DNA from: Pseudomonas putida
Lineage (GTDB): Bacteria; Pseudomonadota; Gammaproteobacteria; Pseudomonadales; Pseudomonadaceae
Direction of reading: 5' to 3'
NCBI RefSeq assembly: GCF_009883635.2
Contig: NZ_CP026115.2
Span: 3,286,001 to 3,350,000, forward strand
Length of the DNA: 64,000 nucleotides
Below the pieces are notes generated by a model. The model saw only the letters and a list, made by a program, of their open reading frames with translations. It had not been told where the DNA came from and did not search any database. Below, piece by piece: positions 39,860 to 48,765 of the stretch; within the stretch, counting starts at the first letter, position 1; each line of letters opens with the position of its first letter. The position numbers were made by a program, and so were the translations under genes.

Positions 39860-41143
39860 TCACTTCAGCGCGGCAAAGGCTTTTTCAGCCGCATCCAGGG
39901 TGATCTGCAGTTCTTTTTCACCGTGCGCGATCGACGTGAAGCCCGCCTCGAATGCACTTGGCGCCAGGTACACGCCGCCGTCGAGCATCAGGTGGAAGAA
40001 CCGCTTGAAGCGTTCGGCATCGCTGGCCATCACGTCGTCGAAGGTGACGATGTCGTCGGCACCACTGAAATACAGGCCGAACATGGCGCCCGCCTGGGTG
40101 GTGACGAACGGTACGCCTGCGGCATCGGCACGCTGTTGCAGGCCATCGAGCATACGGCTGGTGAAGTCGGTCAGCTCATCATGGAAGCCGGGGCGGCTGA
40201 TCAGCTTCAGGGTGGTCAGGCCGGCGGCCATGGCCAGCGGGTTGCCCGACAGGGTGCCGGCCTGGTAGACCGGGCCCAGCGGGGCGATGCAGCCCATGAT
40301 TTCGCGTTTGCCACCGAAGCAACCGACCGGCATGCCACCGCCAACGATCTTGCCGAAGGTCGACAGGTCTGGCTTGATCCCGTAGTAACCCTGGGCGCCG
40401 CCGAGCGAGACGCGGAAACCGGTCATCACTTCGTCGAAGATCAATACCACACCGTGCTTGTCGCACTGCTCGCGCAGGCCTTCGAGGAAGCCTGGCGCCG
40501 GCGGTACGCAGTTCATGTTGCCGGCCACCGGTTCGACGATGATGCAGGCCACGGTCTGGCCGACTTCGGCGAGGGTCTTCTCGACTGCAGCGATGTCGTT
40601 GAACGGCAGGGTCAGGGTGTGCTTGGCGAAGTCCGCCGGTACACCTGCCGAACTCGGCACGCCTTGGGTCAGCAGGCCGGAACCGGCCTTGACCAGCAGG
40701 CTGTCGGAGTGGCCGTGGTAGCAGCCTTCGAACTTGATGATGGCGTCACGGCCGGTGTAGCCGCGGGCCAGGCGGATGGCGCTCATGGTCGCTTCGGTGC
40801 CGGAGCTGACCATGCGCACCATTTCCATCGACGGCACCAGAGAGCAGACCAGGTCGGCCATCTCGGTTTCCATCGCAGTCGGTGCGCCGTAGGACAGGCC
40901 GTGTTCCAGCTGGCGGCGGACCGCATCGAGCACGTCCGGGTGGCCGTGGCCGAGGATCATCGGGCCCCACGAGCCTACGTAGTCGACGTAGCGCTTGTCA
41001 TCTTCGTCGACGACGTAGGCGCCTTCGGCATGCTTGAAGAACAGTGGGGTGCCGCCGACGCTCTTGAAGGCGCGGACTGGCGAGTTGACGCCGCCAGGGA
41101 TGTGCTTCTGGGCTTGGGCGAACAGGGCTTCGGAACGGGACAT
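39860..41143 (-). CDS. hemL: Glutamate-1-semialdehyde 2,1-aminomutase
   Basis: PLP enzyme making 5-aminolevulinate from glutamate-1-semialdehyde, the C5 route into haem. The 427-residue length is standard. Motifs are [26 protein letters not shown] at the start, [17 protein letters not shown] near 50, [18 protein letters not shown] near 125, [11 protein letters not shown] near 240 and the PLP-lysine segment [18 protein letters not shown] near 265. The ATG at 41143 is unambiguous; the open frame extends far upstream only through thiE. thiE lies 17 bp upstream on the same strand. Confidence 0.97.
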   Translation of the reverse strand: MSRSEALFAQAQKHIPGGVNSPVRAFKSVGGTPLFFKHAEGAYVVDEDDKRYVDYVGSWGPMILGHGHPDVLDAVRRQLEHGLSYGAPTAMETEMADLVCSLVPSMEMVRMVSSGTEATMSAIRLARGYTGRDAIIKFEGCYHGHSDSLLVKAGSGLLTQGVPSSAGVPADFAKHTLTLPFNDIAAVEKTLAEVGQTVACIIVEPVAGNMNCVPPAPGFLEGLREQCDKHGVVLIFDEVMTGFRVSLGGAQGYYGIKPDLSTFGKIVGGGMPVGCFGGKREIMGCIAPLGPVYQAGTLSGNPLAMAAGLTTLKLISRPGFHDELTDFTSRMLDGLQQRADAAGVPFVTTQAGAMFGLYFSGADDIVTFDDVMASDAERFKRFFHLMLDGGVYLAPSAFEAGFTSIAHGEKELQITLDAAEKAFAALK

Positions 41144-41160
41144 GGGATCTTCTCTCGAAA

Positions 41161-41784
41161 TCAGGAAGCGAACAGGGCGTTGAAGGCGCGGGCGCGGCGG
41201 GTGACTTCTTGCGCGCTGTCGGCACCGAACAGGCCGTGGATCACCGCCAGCAGGTCGGCGCCATGGGCGATCAGCGGGGCGGCGTTGTCGAGGGTGATGC
41301 CACCGATCACGGCGATCGGCAGTTTCACCTGGGCGCGGGCCTGTTCCAGCAGATCGACGTTGGCAGCCGGCGCACCGGGCTTGGTGACGGAATTGAAAAA
41401 GCGGCCGAAGGCCACGTAGCTGGCGCCTTCGCTGGCAGCCTGGGCGGCCAGCTCGAGGCTGGCGTGGCAGGTGGAGCCGATGATCGCCTGGCGGCCGAGC
41501 AACGCGCGAGCGGGTGTCAGCGGGCCGTCGGTCTGGCCCAGATGCACACCGACGCCCAAGCGCGCGGCCAGTTCGGCGTCGTCGTTGATGATCAGCTGGG
41601 TGCCATAGCGCTCGCAAAGCTTCATCAGCGCTTCGGCCTCGCGCAGGCGGCGGGCGGCATCGTCGCTCTTGTCGCGGTACTGCAGCAGGCACACACCGCC
41701 TTCCAGCGCGGCTTCGACGTGGGAAAGGAAACGGCCGGCGAGCAGCTGGCTGTCGGTGATTGCGTACAGACCGCGTAGCTTCAT
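41161..41784 (-). CDS. thiE: Thiamine-phosphate synthase
   Basis: Couples HMP pyrophosphate with thiazole phosphate to make thiamine phosphate. The 207-residue TIM-barrel protein shows [17 protein letters not shown] with the substrate-binding Gln/Arg/Lys, [23 protein letters not shown] near 70-92, SCHASLE-type segment ([11 protein letters not shown]), [11 protein letters not shown] and [23 protein letters not shown]. The ATG at 41784 gives the family start [11 protein letters not shown]. It sits between thiD (14 bp upstream) and hemL, the thiD-thiE-hemL order of pseudomonads. Confidence 0.96.
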   Translation of the reverse strand: MKLRGLYAITDSQLLAGRFLSHVEAALEGGVCLLQYRDKSDDAARRLREAEALMKLCERYGTQLIINDDAELAARLGVGVHLGQTDGPLTPARALLGRQAIIGSTCHASLELAAQAASEGASYVAFGRFFNSVTKPGAPAANVDLLEQARAQVKLPIAVIGGITLDNAAPLIAHGADLLAVIHGLFGADSAQEVTRRARAFNALFAS

Positions 41785-41797
41785 TGAAAGCCTCTTG

Positions 41798-42595
41798 TCA
41801 GGAGCAGAAATCCAGGGGCAGGCGGCGTGGGACGAACTGGCCCTTGCCCAGCTGTTCGGCATCGCGCAGGGTGCGCCAGGTGTAGTCCAGGGCGCTTTTC
41901 ACCGCGCTTTGCAGTTGCTCGCCAAGGGCCAGGCGACCGGCCAGGGCGCTGGCCAGGGTGCAGCCCGAACCGTGGTAGCTGCCCGGCAGACGCTGGCAGG
42001 TCCAGGTGTGGCTCTGGCCGTCGCGGCTGTACAGGCGATTGTGGATTTCGTCCTCGTCGCCGTGACCACCGGTAATCAACAGGTGTTTACAGTACGGCAA
42101 CAGTTTTTCGGCACACTCGTCGGCAGTGCCTTCAGGCAGTTCGGCCAGAATGCGCGCCTCTGGCAGGTTCGGTGTGGCAATGGTCGCCAGTGGCAGCAAG
42201 TGTTCGCGCAATGCATAGCCGACTTCGTCCTTGCCCAGGCGGCCACCGCCGCCGGCACGGAGTACAGGGTCGCAGACCAGCGGCAGGTGCGGGTGGGCAC
42301 TGAGCAGTTCGGCGACGGTGTCGACCATGTCGATCGAGCCGAGCATGCCCAGCTTGACCGCTGCGACCGTGGAGTCGGTCAGTACGGCATTGGCCTGGGC
42401 CAGGACCCACTCGCGGTCGAGCACGCGGAAGTCGGAAACGTTGACGGTATCCTGCACGGTCAGGGCGGTCACGGTAGGTGCGGCGTGACAGCCTTGGGCG
42501 ATCAGGGCTTCGATATCTGCCTGCAAGCCGGCGCCGCCACTTGGGTCGTGGCCGGAGAGACAGAGGACAACTGGGCGGGAGCTGTAGGTATTCAT
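41798..42595 (-). CDS. thiD: Hydroxymethylpyrimidine/phosphomethylpyrimidine kinase
   Basis: Phosphorylates HMP twice to HMP pyrophosphate, the substrate of ThiE encoded next. The 265-residue ribokinase-like protein has the opening [23 protein letters not shown] near residues 10-32, [15 protein letters not shown] near 118, [10 protein letters not shown] near 150 and the anion-hole motif [17 protein letters not shown] near 210. I chose the ATG at 42595. No TPP riboswitch-like element is visible upstream, so this pair seems not to be controlled that way. Confidence 0.96.
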   Translation of the reverse strand: MNTYSSRPVVLCLSGHDPSGGAGLQADIEALIAQGCHAAPTVTALTVQDTVNVSDFRVLDREWVLAQANAVLTDSTVAAVKLGMLGSIDMVDTVAELLSAHPHLPLVCDPVLRAGGGGRLGKDEVGYALREHLLPLATIATPNLPEARILAELPEGTADECAEKLLPYCKHLLITGGHGDEDEIHNRLYSRDGQSHTWTCQRLPGSYHGSGCTLASALAGRLALGEQLQSAVKSALDYTWRTLRDAEQLGKGQFVPRRLPLDFCS

Positions 42596-42860
42596 GGTCG
42601 GCGAGCTTACCACCAAACCCATTTGTGCGGATCGTCCTACAAACGAGATTTGTTGATCGAATGGTCAAATTTTTCTGTCACCTGTCTCTGAAAGTGCCGT
42701 TCTAGAGCCTTTTCTTTGAAAATTTGAGTGGCCCGTCGCCAGCGTTGAAAGCTATGCTAGAGTGCTCGGATAACTCGACAAACGGGCTCTGCCGGATTTC
42801 GTCGTCTCATAAGGATCGGAGGCCATCGCGACGCGACCGGACAGGCCATGCTGGGGCTGT

Positions 42861-44852
42861 ATGCGCTATTTGCTGATTGTGCTTCTGGGCTTGCTGCCCG
42901 TGCTGGCCGGAGCCGTCGAATTCGACGAGGCGACCCGGCACCTTCCATTGGGCAAGATCATGCAGGTCTACGAGGACCGTGATGGCAGCGCGAGCATTGC
43001 CCAGGTTAGCGCACCGATCTTTGCCAGCCGTTTCCGCACGCATCACCAGGACGTGCTGAACGCCGGTTACTCGACTTCGGTGTTCTGGCTCAAGGTCGAC
43101 CTGCACTATGTGGCCTCTGCCGATGCGCAGCCGCGCCAGTGGTTGCTGGAGCTGGCCTACCCTCCCATGGACCATATCGAGCTGTACCTGCCGGGCAGCG
43201 ATGGCGCGTTCCGCCTGGCCCAGCGTACCGGCGACGCTTTGCCCTACGACAGCCGGCAGATACGCCAGAACAATTACCTGTTCGAGCTACCGCTGCAGCC
43301 CGGGCAGTCGACCACCGCTTACCTGCGCCTGCACAGTCAGGGTTCGGTGCAGGCACCGCTGGCGTTGTGGTCAGCCGAAGCCTACATGGAAGACCAGCCG
43401 ACCCGCCTCTATGTGCTGGGCATGATCTACGGCGTGCTGCTGGTGATGGCGGTGTACAACCTGTTCATCTACCTCAGCGTGCGAGACGTCAGCTACCTCT
43501 ACTACATCCTCTACATTGCGTCGTTCGGCTTGTATCAGGTGTCGGTGAACGGCGCAGGGGTTGCCTACCTCTGGCCGGAAAGCCCGTGGTGGGCCAACGC
43601 CGCGACGCCGCTGTTCATCGGCGCTGCGGGCCTGTTCGGTTGCCAGTTCGCGCGTCACTTTCTGCAGTTGGGCAAAATCAGCCGTAGCTTCGACCGGCTG
43701 CTGCAGCTGTTGATGCTCGGTGGTGTGCTGGTGATGGTGCTCTCGGTGAGTATGCGCTACGGCATCGCCTTGCGCATGGCCACGGTGCTTGCCCTGCTAT
43801 TTACCGTGAGTATCTTTGCCGCCGGCTTGTATGCCTGGGTGCGCGGCCTGCGCGTGGCGCGCTGGTTCATCATTGCCTGGACGGCGTTCCTGCTTGGCGG
43901 GCTGGTCAATACCCTGATGGTGCTGGGTTACCTGCCCAACCTGTTCATCACCATGTATTCCAGCCAGCTGGGGTCGGCGCTGGAAGTGGCGTTGCTGTCG
44001 CTGGCGTTGGCCGACCGCATCAACAGCATGCGCGAACAGCAGGCGCAGACCCTGCGTGATACCGGCGAGGCGTTGGAGCAGATGAACCAGCAACTGGCCA
44101 GAAGCAATCACCTGAAGGACGAGTTCCTCGCCACTGTTACCCACGAGCTGCGCACACCGATGAATGGCGTGATCGGCTCGCTGGAATTGATGCACACACT
44201 GCCCATGACTGCCGAGATGGCCCAATACCACCGCACGGCGGTCGGCTCGGCCCAGGACATGATGAGCATGGTTGACGACATTCTCACGTTGACCGAGCTG
44301 CAGGCTGGCCGCATGCGCCCGCAGGCGCTGCCGTTCAGCCTGCGGCGCACGCTGCAGGACCTGCGTGCCGGTTATGCCGGAACAGCCCTGGGCAAGGGCT
44401 TGTACCTGAGCCTGGATATCCCCGCCGAGCTGCCCGACGAGTTGCTGGGCGATGCGCAGAAAGTCGCCCGCTGCCTGGGTTGCCTGGTGGACAACGGCCT
44501 GAAGTTCACGCATCACGGTGGGGTGATGGTGCAGGTCCGCGGTCGCCGCCTTGGCCCGGACAGCCTGGCGTTGACCTTCACCATCAGCGACAGCGGCATC
44601 GGGTTCGATGACCTGGACCAGGCGATTCTCTATCAGCGGTTCTTCCAGGTCGATGGTTCGATGACCCGGCGCTATGGCGGGCTCGGGATTGGCTTGTCGA
44701 TCTGCCGGCAGTTGGCCGAACTGCTCGATGCCAAGTTGTCTCATGAATCGACGCGTGGGTTGGGGAGCCGCTTTGAGCTGACCTTGAATGTGGCGGTTGC
44801 CCAGGTGCAGATGCCGCCGGGGAGGGCGGTTTCTGGCGCGACGCGATTCTGA
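42861..44852 (+). CDS. ladS: LadS-like 7TMR-DISM sensor histidine kinase lacking a receiver domain
   Basis: Membrane sensor kinase. The 663 residues comprise a signal peptide (about 1-19), a periplasmic 7TMR-DISM sensory domain (about 25-170), seven membrane segments (about 183-388), a coiled segment (390-415) and a kinase core: dimerisation/phosphoacceptor box DEFLATVTHELRTPMNG near 418-434, N box CLVDNGLKFTHHGG, G1 DSGIGFDD and G2 GGLGIGLSIC. The position beside thiD matches P. aeruginosa ladS, whose product feeds the Gac/Rsm switch, but that protein ends in a receiver domain. Here the chain stops right after the ATPase domain, about 90 bp before the AT-richer effector module. Orthology is inferred from domains and synteny. 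Confidence 0.8.
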   Translation: MRYLLIVLLGLLPVLAGAVEFDEATRHLPLGKIMQVYEDRDGSASIAQVSAPIFASRFRTHHQDVLNAGYSTSVFWLKVDLHYVASADAQPRQWLLELAYPPMDHIELYLPGSDGAFRLAQRTGDALPYDSRQIRQNNYLFELPLQPGQSTTAYLRLHSQGSVQAPLALWSAEAYMEDQPTRLYVLGMIYGVLLVMAVYNLFIYLSVRDVSYLYYILYIASFGLYQVSVNGAGVAYLWPESPWWANAATPLFIGAAGLFGCQFARHFLQLGKISRSFDRLLQLLMLGGVLVMVLSVSMRYGIALRMATVLALLFTVSIFAAGLYAWVRGLRVARWFIIAWTAFLLGGLVNTLMVLGYLPNLFITMYSSQLGSALEVALLSLALADRINSMREQQAQTLRDTGEALEQMNQQLARSNHLKDEFLATVTHELRTPMNGVIGSLELMHTLPMTAEMAQYHRTAVGSAQDMMSMVDDILTLTELQAGRMRPQALPFSLRRTLQDLRAGYAGTALGKGLYLSLDIPAELPDELLGDAQKVARCLGCLVDNGLKFTHHGGVMVQVRGRRLGPDSLALTFTISDSGIGFDDLDQAILYQRFFQVDGSMTRRYGGLGIGLSICRQLAELLDAKLSHESTRGLGSRFELTLNVAVAQVQMPPGRAVSGATRF

Positions 44853-44943
44853 TTTGCACTCACCTGCTGACAAGTTAGTGGGCCGCCTGAAGGATGATTA
44901 GAGCAGTCCTTTGAGGAGCTGAACTGCAATTTCTGTGTGTTCC

Positions 44944-45321
44944 TCAAAACGCTAGTGCACCTATTATCAACCAGGCGAAGGATATCCAGCCCAACCATGC
45001 AGATAAGACCATAATTTGTCTAATGTTTTTCGGGAATTCGGCCACGTCTTTCTCGTTGAGTAATCCTCTCCTTATAGAACTCTTTGAGATCGCCATGGCC
45101 CCGCTTAGCTGAAAGATAATTAATAGCTTGGTTGTTCTGCTGTGCTCACCCCATGTTTTTCTGACGGTGTCAAGGCACTGGCTTCTTTGTAGTGATGATG
45201 TTATTTCGCGAAAATAACGCGATTTCGTTAGGCAAAGGTCTAATGCAAGCCCAGTTGCAATTAAAATTATGGGTGGGGTCAGCAGGGCCAGTGTTACGAT
45301 TGGCTCTAGTTTTTCATTCAT
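44944..45321 (-). CDS. Small membrane protein, probable T6SS effector immunity protein
   Basis: I recognise no named family. The 125-residue protein has three hydrophobic segments (about 7-29, 66-80 and 101-124) with a basic stretch between the first two, so it probably lies in the inner membrane. It starts at an ATG overlapping the last 8 bases of the PAAR effector gene (AATGAATGA), so the two are translationally coupled. Base composition is clearly more AT-rich than its neighbours. Membrane immunity proteins of this size typically guard against pore-forming effectors; that role is an inference from position, coupling and topology. Confidence 0.6.
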   Translation of the reverse strand: MNEKLEPIVTLALLTPPIILIATGLALDLCLTKSRYFREITSSLQRSQCLDTVRKTWGEHSRTTKLLIIFQLSGAMAISKSSIRRGLLNEKDVAEFPKNIRQIMVLSAWLGWISFAWLIIGALAF

Positions 45322-46720
45322 TGTCGAATACCTCGTAAACCGCTTCCCCTATTATCTCCCCGAGCTTCATTCCCCCAACGCTGCCAGCCAGCGCACCAAT
45401 ACCTGTTACAACCAATGAACATACAGGGGTACCTGGTCCGGTTACCCAGCAGGCTGTAACAGCGATTGCGCCACCCGCTTTCGCTCCAGCTATCCCCCCG
45501 GCGAGTCCGACCGAAAAATTTCCTATTTCAGTAAACTGTGTTTTTCTGCAAGTGCCGCTGCTGCCCGCTTGACAGGCTTCGTAGATTTTAAGCGCTGAAC
45601 CAGCGCCACCAATGGCAATTCCGACATTGCCGCCAGCCTTAAGAAATTTGGAGAGTCGTGCAAGCTTATTCAAGTGTGTCGAGTAACCGGGTATATGACC
45701 TGGCGCTCCAGCTTTACTCCAGTGATGTACCAGGCTTTTCGAGGAAATCCCCAAGTCACGGCGTAGCTTTTCGTAGTTGCCCAAATTCATGCGCTTGTTA
45801 AGAAAGGTTGCTTTCAAATTTGCATCCAGTTGCTTGAACAGTTTTTTGCGTTCAGCAAAGAACGCCGGGCTGCGCAGATGCCCGTGCTTGGCGAATTGCT
45901 GTTGATGCAATTCTTCGATCGTTCGCAAGATGTTGCTCAACTCATCCAGCGACCTGGCCATCATCGCCTGGCTTACGCCCATCGTCAGGCTCACATCACT
46001 GAGCAACCCGGCGATCTCAGCTTGATGGCGCATCATGAAGTCGGCTTCTTCGTCCGTCAGATCTGCCAATGCTTCCCGAGCCTGTTGCGCCGCGCTCATT
46101 GCGATCAGCTCTTCACGGGTGCAGGCAGGGCGGCTGAGACCGTCGCTGATGACGAAGATCTCGCCTGCCTTGAACCCTTGCTGAAAGGTCGGGTTCAGGC
46201 GCTCCAGGATAGAACTGGGCAGGTTGGCTTGCGGTGCGCCGAGTTCAATCAGGATTTCTTGGTACGTCATGCACCGCGGCACGATGTAGAAGCCAGGCTC
46301 CTGGCTTTGCGTCATTGTCGGTGGCTGAACTGTTGTAGCGTGGTAGCTAGTCCTTTCCAGAGTGCTTGCGTAAGCCTGTGCTGGCGCAACTGCAACAACC
46401 GTTGGAGGAGGTGCGCGGCGCGGCGCAGGGCCTTGATGCAGCGGCGCAACCAGGCGATTGTCGCCCAAGGGGCAGCCACATTTGACCAACGCGCCGTCAA
46501 CCGCAGTGGGTATGCCGTTCTGCGTCCAGCATGGCTCTCCTTCGATGATGGTCCCGGCCTCACCACAGCGCGGGCAGTCAGTGGTCTTGTCCCCTTCAAA
46601 CAGCCAGGCAATGCCGCTCGAAAAGCCGATGGACTGGTTGGCGATGCAAATGGCACCTGTGCTGGTTTCGTCTCCGTCCAGGCCCTGACCTCGGCCTAGG
46701 ATATTGATGCGTAAGCTCAT
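45314..46720 (-). CDS. PAAR-domain type VI secretion effector, glycine-zipper C-terminus
   Basis: A 468-residue probable specialised T6SS effector. Residues about 1-93 form a PAAR-type domain (GDETSTGA, GDKTTDCPRCGEAGTIIEGEP, QNGIPTAVDGALVKCGCPLG) that would cap the VgrG spike. A Pro/Ala-rich linker follows (95-140), then a LysM-like stretch (142-193, ERLNPTFQQGFKAGEIFVIS) and a helical region (200-325). The C-terminus (362-458) is rich in glycine-zipper hydrophobic segments (GGNVGIAIGGAGS, GLAGGIAGAKAGGA, GIGALAGSVGG), as expected of a membrane-inserting toxin. ATG start. The membrane protein downstream overlaps it. No other T6SS gene is in the window, so it must rely on an apparatus elsewhere. 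The pore-forming activity is inferred. Confidence 0.75.
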   Translation of the reverse strand: MSLRINILGRGQGLDGDETSTGAICIANQSIGFSSGIAWLFEGDKTTDCPRCGEAGTIIEGEPCWTQNGIPTAVDGALVKCGCPLGDNRLVAPLHQGPAPRRAPPPTVVAVAPAQAYASTLERTSYHATTVQPPTMTQSQEPGFYIVPRCMTYQEILIELGAPQANLPSSILERLNPTFQQGFKAGEIFVISDGLSRPACTREELIAMSAAQQAREALADLTDEEADFMMRHQAEIAGLLSDVSLTMGVSQAMMARSLDELSNILRTIEELHQQQFAKHGHLRSPAFFAERKKLFKQLDANLKATFLNKRMNLGNYEKLRRDLGISSKSLVHHWSKAGAPGHIPGYSTHLNKLARLSKFLKAGGNVGIAIGGAGSALKIYEACQAGSSGTCRKTQFTEIGNFSVGLAGGIAGAKAGGAIAVTACWVTGPGTPVCSLVVTGIGALAGSVGGMKLGEIIGEAVYEVFDNE

Positions 46721-46844
46721 GGCTCACCTCAAGTTGAAGATGGAAGCCTGGAACCTAGCAGCCTGGAGACCTGAATTTTCGGGGGGAGGGAGGCTTGGGA
46801 AATGTCCTACGTATAATAGAGATATGGATGTCATTGCCTGCGAA

Positions 46845-46872
46845 GTGCCGCGCGGGCGGCGCCCGATTTAAG
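46845..46872. repeat. Degraded copy of the second repeat class
   Basis: gaagtgccgcgcgggcggcgcccgat resembles one half of the 49-bp arms at 58976-59196 (gatgcgccgcgcgggcggcgctcgat). It lies in the 308-bp gap between the PAAR effector gene and aidB; I see nothing else distinct in that gap. Confidence 0.6.
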
Positions 46873-47028
46873 AGGCGCTGAAGTACTTGCGGCAAGACCC
46901 CGTTGGCCCTGATTCAATCTCTAATAAGAATTCCCCCGCCACATGTTTAGTCATTAATGCCACTTTGACTACCCCGCAGGGAGTGCTTCACTGGGCCTTT
47001 CAGGCATGCCCGGATCCAGGAGCTCCCG

Positions 47029-48681
47029 ATGAACCTGCACCAGTACGCTGAAACCCACGAAGTCACCAATCAACCGCCGTCACTCGACGGTGCCAACCTG
47101 TACCGCCTCGACCTGCCGCTGCAGGAGTGGTCGCGGCGTTTCGGGGCCGGTTGGGCCGAAGCGCGGATCGATGCCTATGGTGCCCTGGCCGGCGGTCCGC
47201 TGATGGCTGCAGGCTTTCTGGCCAATGCGCACAAGCCGGAATTCAGTAGCCATGACCGCTACGGCCATCGCATTGACCTGGTCGAGTTCCACCCCGCCTA
47301 CCACGAGCTGATGCGCACCGCCGTCGAACACGGCCTGCCCTCGTTGCCCTGGGCCGAACCTCGCCCCGGCGCCCATGTGGCGCGGGCGTCGATGACCTAC
47401 CTGCACAGCCAGGCCGAGGCCGGTACCGGCTGCCCGCTCACCATGACCTTCGCCGCCGTGCCGGCATTGCGGTTGCAGCCCGAGCTGGCCGAATACTGGC
47501 TACCGAAGATCCTCGCCCGCGAATACGACCCGCGTAATGTCGGTGACCGCCACAAGGCCGGTGTGACCCTTGGCATGGCCATGACCGAGAAACAGGGCGG
47601 CACCGACGTGCGCGCCAATACCACCCGCGCTTACCCGGTCGGCAGCCCCGGCCCGGGGCAGGCCTACGAACTGGTCGGGCACAAGTGGTTCTGCTCGGCA
47701 CCGATGTGCGACGCCTTCCTGACCCTGGCGCAGACCGACAAGGGCCTGAGCTGTTTCCTGCTGCCGCGCCATCGGCCTGATGACAGCCGCAACCAGTTCT
47801 ACATCCAGCGCCTGAAGAACAAACTGGGCAACAGCTCCAACGCCTCCAGCGAAGTCGAGTTTCGCGGTGCCTTGGCGTGGATGGTGGGCGAGGAGGGGCG
47901 TGGCGTGCCGACCATCATCGAGATGGTCGCCATGACCCGTTTCGACTGCATGGTCGGCTCCAGTGCATTGATGCGCCAGGCGCTGACCCAGGCGGCACAC
48001 CATTGCGCCCATCGCAAGGTCGGCGGCCGGGTGTTGAGCGAACAACCCCTGATGCAGAACGTGCTGGCCGACCTGGCCCTGGAAAGCGAAGCCGCGCTGG
48101 CCCTGAGCCTGCGCATGGGGCAGGCCCTGGAGCAGCTCGACGACCCGCAGCAGGCGCACTTCGCGCGGCTGGTCACGGCGGTGGGCAAGTACTGGATCTG
48201 CAAGCGGGCACCGGCCATGATCAACGAGGCCGCCGAGTGCCTGGGCGGTGCCGGTTATGTCGAAGACAGCATCCTGCCGCGGTTGTATCGCGAAGCGCCG
48301 GTCAACTCGACGTGGGAAGGTTCCGGCAACGTGCAGTGCCTGGACGTGTTGCGGGCGTTGTCCAAGGAGCCCGGGGTGCTCGATGCGCTGTTCGCCGAAC
48401 TGGGCGATGGGCATGGCGACCCGCGTCTGGCTGCGCATATTGGCAACCTCAAGGGAGCCTTCGCCGATACCAGCGATATCCAGTACCGGGCACGGCAGTT
48501 GACCGAGGACATTGCCTTGGCTCTGCAGGCCAAGCTGTTGCTGGAAGCGGGCAATGCCATGGTCAGCGATGCCTTTATCGGTAGTCGGCTGACCGGTGGC
48601 GGGCGGGTGTATGGCGCCTTGCCGCGTGGCATCGATGTCGGGGCACTGGTGGCGCGGGCTACACCGTCCTGGCCAAGTTGA
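47029..48681 (+). CDS. aidB: AidB-like acyl-CoA dehydrogenase-family flavoprotein
   Basis: Flavoprotein of the adaptive response to alkylation damage; E. coli AidB binds DNA and has weak isovaleryl-CoA dehydrogenase activity. The 550-residue length fits. Family features are NQPPSLDGANLYRLD at the start, EAGTGCPLTMTFAAVPAL near 125, GMAMTEKQGGTDVRANTTRA near 182, LKNKLGNSSNASSEVEF near 263, MTRFDCMVGSSALMRQAL near 303 and ECLGGAGYVEDSILPRLYREAPVNSTWEGSGNVQ near 405. ATG start with CAGGAG upstream. No Ada-like promoter site was identified. Confidence 0.92.
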   Translation: MNLHQYAETHEVTNQPPSLDGANLYRLDLPLQEWSRRFGAGWAEARIDAYGALAGGPLMAAGFLANAHKPEFSSHDRYGHRIDLVEFHPAYHELMRTAVEHGLPSLPWAEPRPGAHVARASMTYLHSQAEAGTGCPLTMTFAAVPALRLQPELAEYWLPKILAREYDPRNVGDRHKAGVTLGMAMTEKQGGTDVRANTTRAYPVGSPGPGQAYELVGHKWFCSAPMCDAFLTLAQTDKGLSCFLLPRHRPDDSRNQFYIQRLKNKLGNSSNASSEVEFRGALAWMVGEEGRGVPTIIEMVAMTRFDCMVGSSALMRQALTQAAHHCAHRKVGGRVLSEQPLMQNVLADLALESEAALALSLRMGQALEQLDDPQQAHFARLVTAVGKYWICKRAPAMINEAAECLGGAGYVEDSILPRLYREAPVNSTWEGSGNVQCLDVLRALSKEPGVLDALFAELGDGHGDPRLAAHIGNLKGAFADTSDIQYRARQLTEDIALALQAKLLLEAGNAMVSDAFIGSRLTGGGRVYGALPRGIDVGALVARATPSWPS

Positions 48682-48765
48682 CTATGACGGCTGACCACCG
48701 GGGATGTATTTAGCAACAAAGGCAGGCAAGATGGCTGACATGCATGTCCAGACAGGAAGCCCAGT

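Noticed and set aside
39923..41419. A 498-codon plus-strand frame opposite hemL and thiE
   Set aside because: It spans two real genes on the other strand and shows no motif or ribosome binding site of its own.
42596..42860. TPP riboswitch upstream of thiD
   Set aside because: No thi-box (CUGAGA...) motif or matching helices in the gap.
45830..46699. A 289-codon plus-strand frame opposite the PAAR effector
   Set aside because: I considered it as an alternative gene, but the PAAR signatures and coupled downstream start support the minus strand.
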